NCBI GenBank assembly: GCA_034770075.1
Contig: CM068386.1
Span: 43,375,990-43,439,989, forward strand
DNA length: 64,000 nt
Source of the DNA: Aralia elata
Lineage: Eukaryota; Streptophyta; Magnoliopsida; Apiales; Araliaceae
Direction of reading: 5' to 3'
Numbering within the stretch: the stretch's first letter is position 1; each line of letters begins with the position of its first letter. Positions 63,987 through 64,000 of the stretch are shown piece by piece. The notes beneath the pieces are model-generated. The model did not search any database. It worked only from the letters and a program-made list of their open reading frames with translations, and was not told the origin of the DNA. Position numbers and translations under genes: made by a program.

Positions 63987-64000
63987 GTCTTATAGTGATC
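63987..64000. other. Window end, possible copia pol remnant
   Basis: On the minus strand GATCACTATAAGAC resembles the TCACTATAGAGATAG near 37170 of copia B. If so, the last part of pol and the polypurine tract are deleted here. Too short to be sure. Confidence 0.3.

Overview
This window looks like heterochromatic, repeat-dense DNA from a flowering plant, probably a eudicot. The species cannot be told from the sequence. I see no convincing host gene, tRNA or rRNA gene. Almost every base belongs to LTR retrotransposons of three kinds, nested inside one another: Athila-type Ty3/gypsy, Tekay-like chromovirus Ty3/gypsy, and a Ty1/copia family. Gag, protease, reverse transcriptase, RNase H, integrase and chromodomain motifs, primer binding sites, polypurine tracts, LTR ends and 5-bp target-site duplications support this.

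Left block (1-23870). A minus-strand Athila element (Athila-1) runs from its 5' LTR at 22159-23870 to the first 29 bases of its 3' LTR at the window edge. Its gag-pol carries nine in-frame stops, but an extra 369-codon gene downstream of pol is open. A 13.9-kb Tekay-like chromovirus (3369-17277, TSD GGTGG) sits inside its integrase gene. It has ~3.9-kb LTRs, an unusual coiled-coil ORF before gag, gag and pol in one frame separated by a single TAG, and an integrase with a chromodomain.

Middle block (23871-39396). Athila-1 interrupts the pol of a minus-strand copia element (copia A). A second copy of that family (copia B, plus strand, 30223-39054) lies inside copia A's LTR. The two form a long inverted repeat.

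Right block (39397-64000). After ~400 bp of unassigned DNA come an LTR and gag fragment, split by a clean solo chromovirus LTR (41880-45131, TSD AAGAG). Next is a minus-strand Tekay-like element (gypsy-2, LTR 45257-48088). Its reverse transcriptase region is split by a solo Athila-1-family LTR (50829-52419, TSD ATAAT), then by a complete 9.4-kb Athila-2 element (52577-62021, TSD ACGGA, LTRs ~99% identical), and finally by a copia LTR (62195-63986).

The most interesting signals lie outside the protein genes. (1) Arrays of GC-rich GCGC-type palindromes occur in unrelated elements; in the GGCGCAGCTGCGCC class they are spaced alternately ~32 and ~39-42 bp. (2) A hairpin with an RGGA loop directly precedes the G5 polypurine tract in both Athila families, with unrelated but perfectly paired stems, and again at internal tract copies. 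(3) A hairpin with an AGGCAA loop and a compensatory base-pair change follows pol in both Athila elements. (4) A putative intron lies inside three chromovirus LTR families, with conserved donor, branch-point and acceptor context and, in two of them, a tiny exon-1 reading frame. Nonsense mutations in the older elements are almost all C-to-T or G-to-A, as expected from decay of methylated cytosines.
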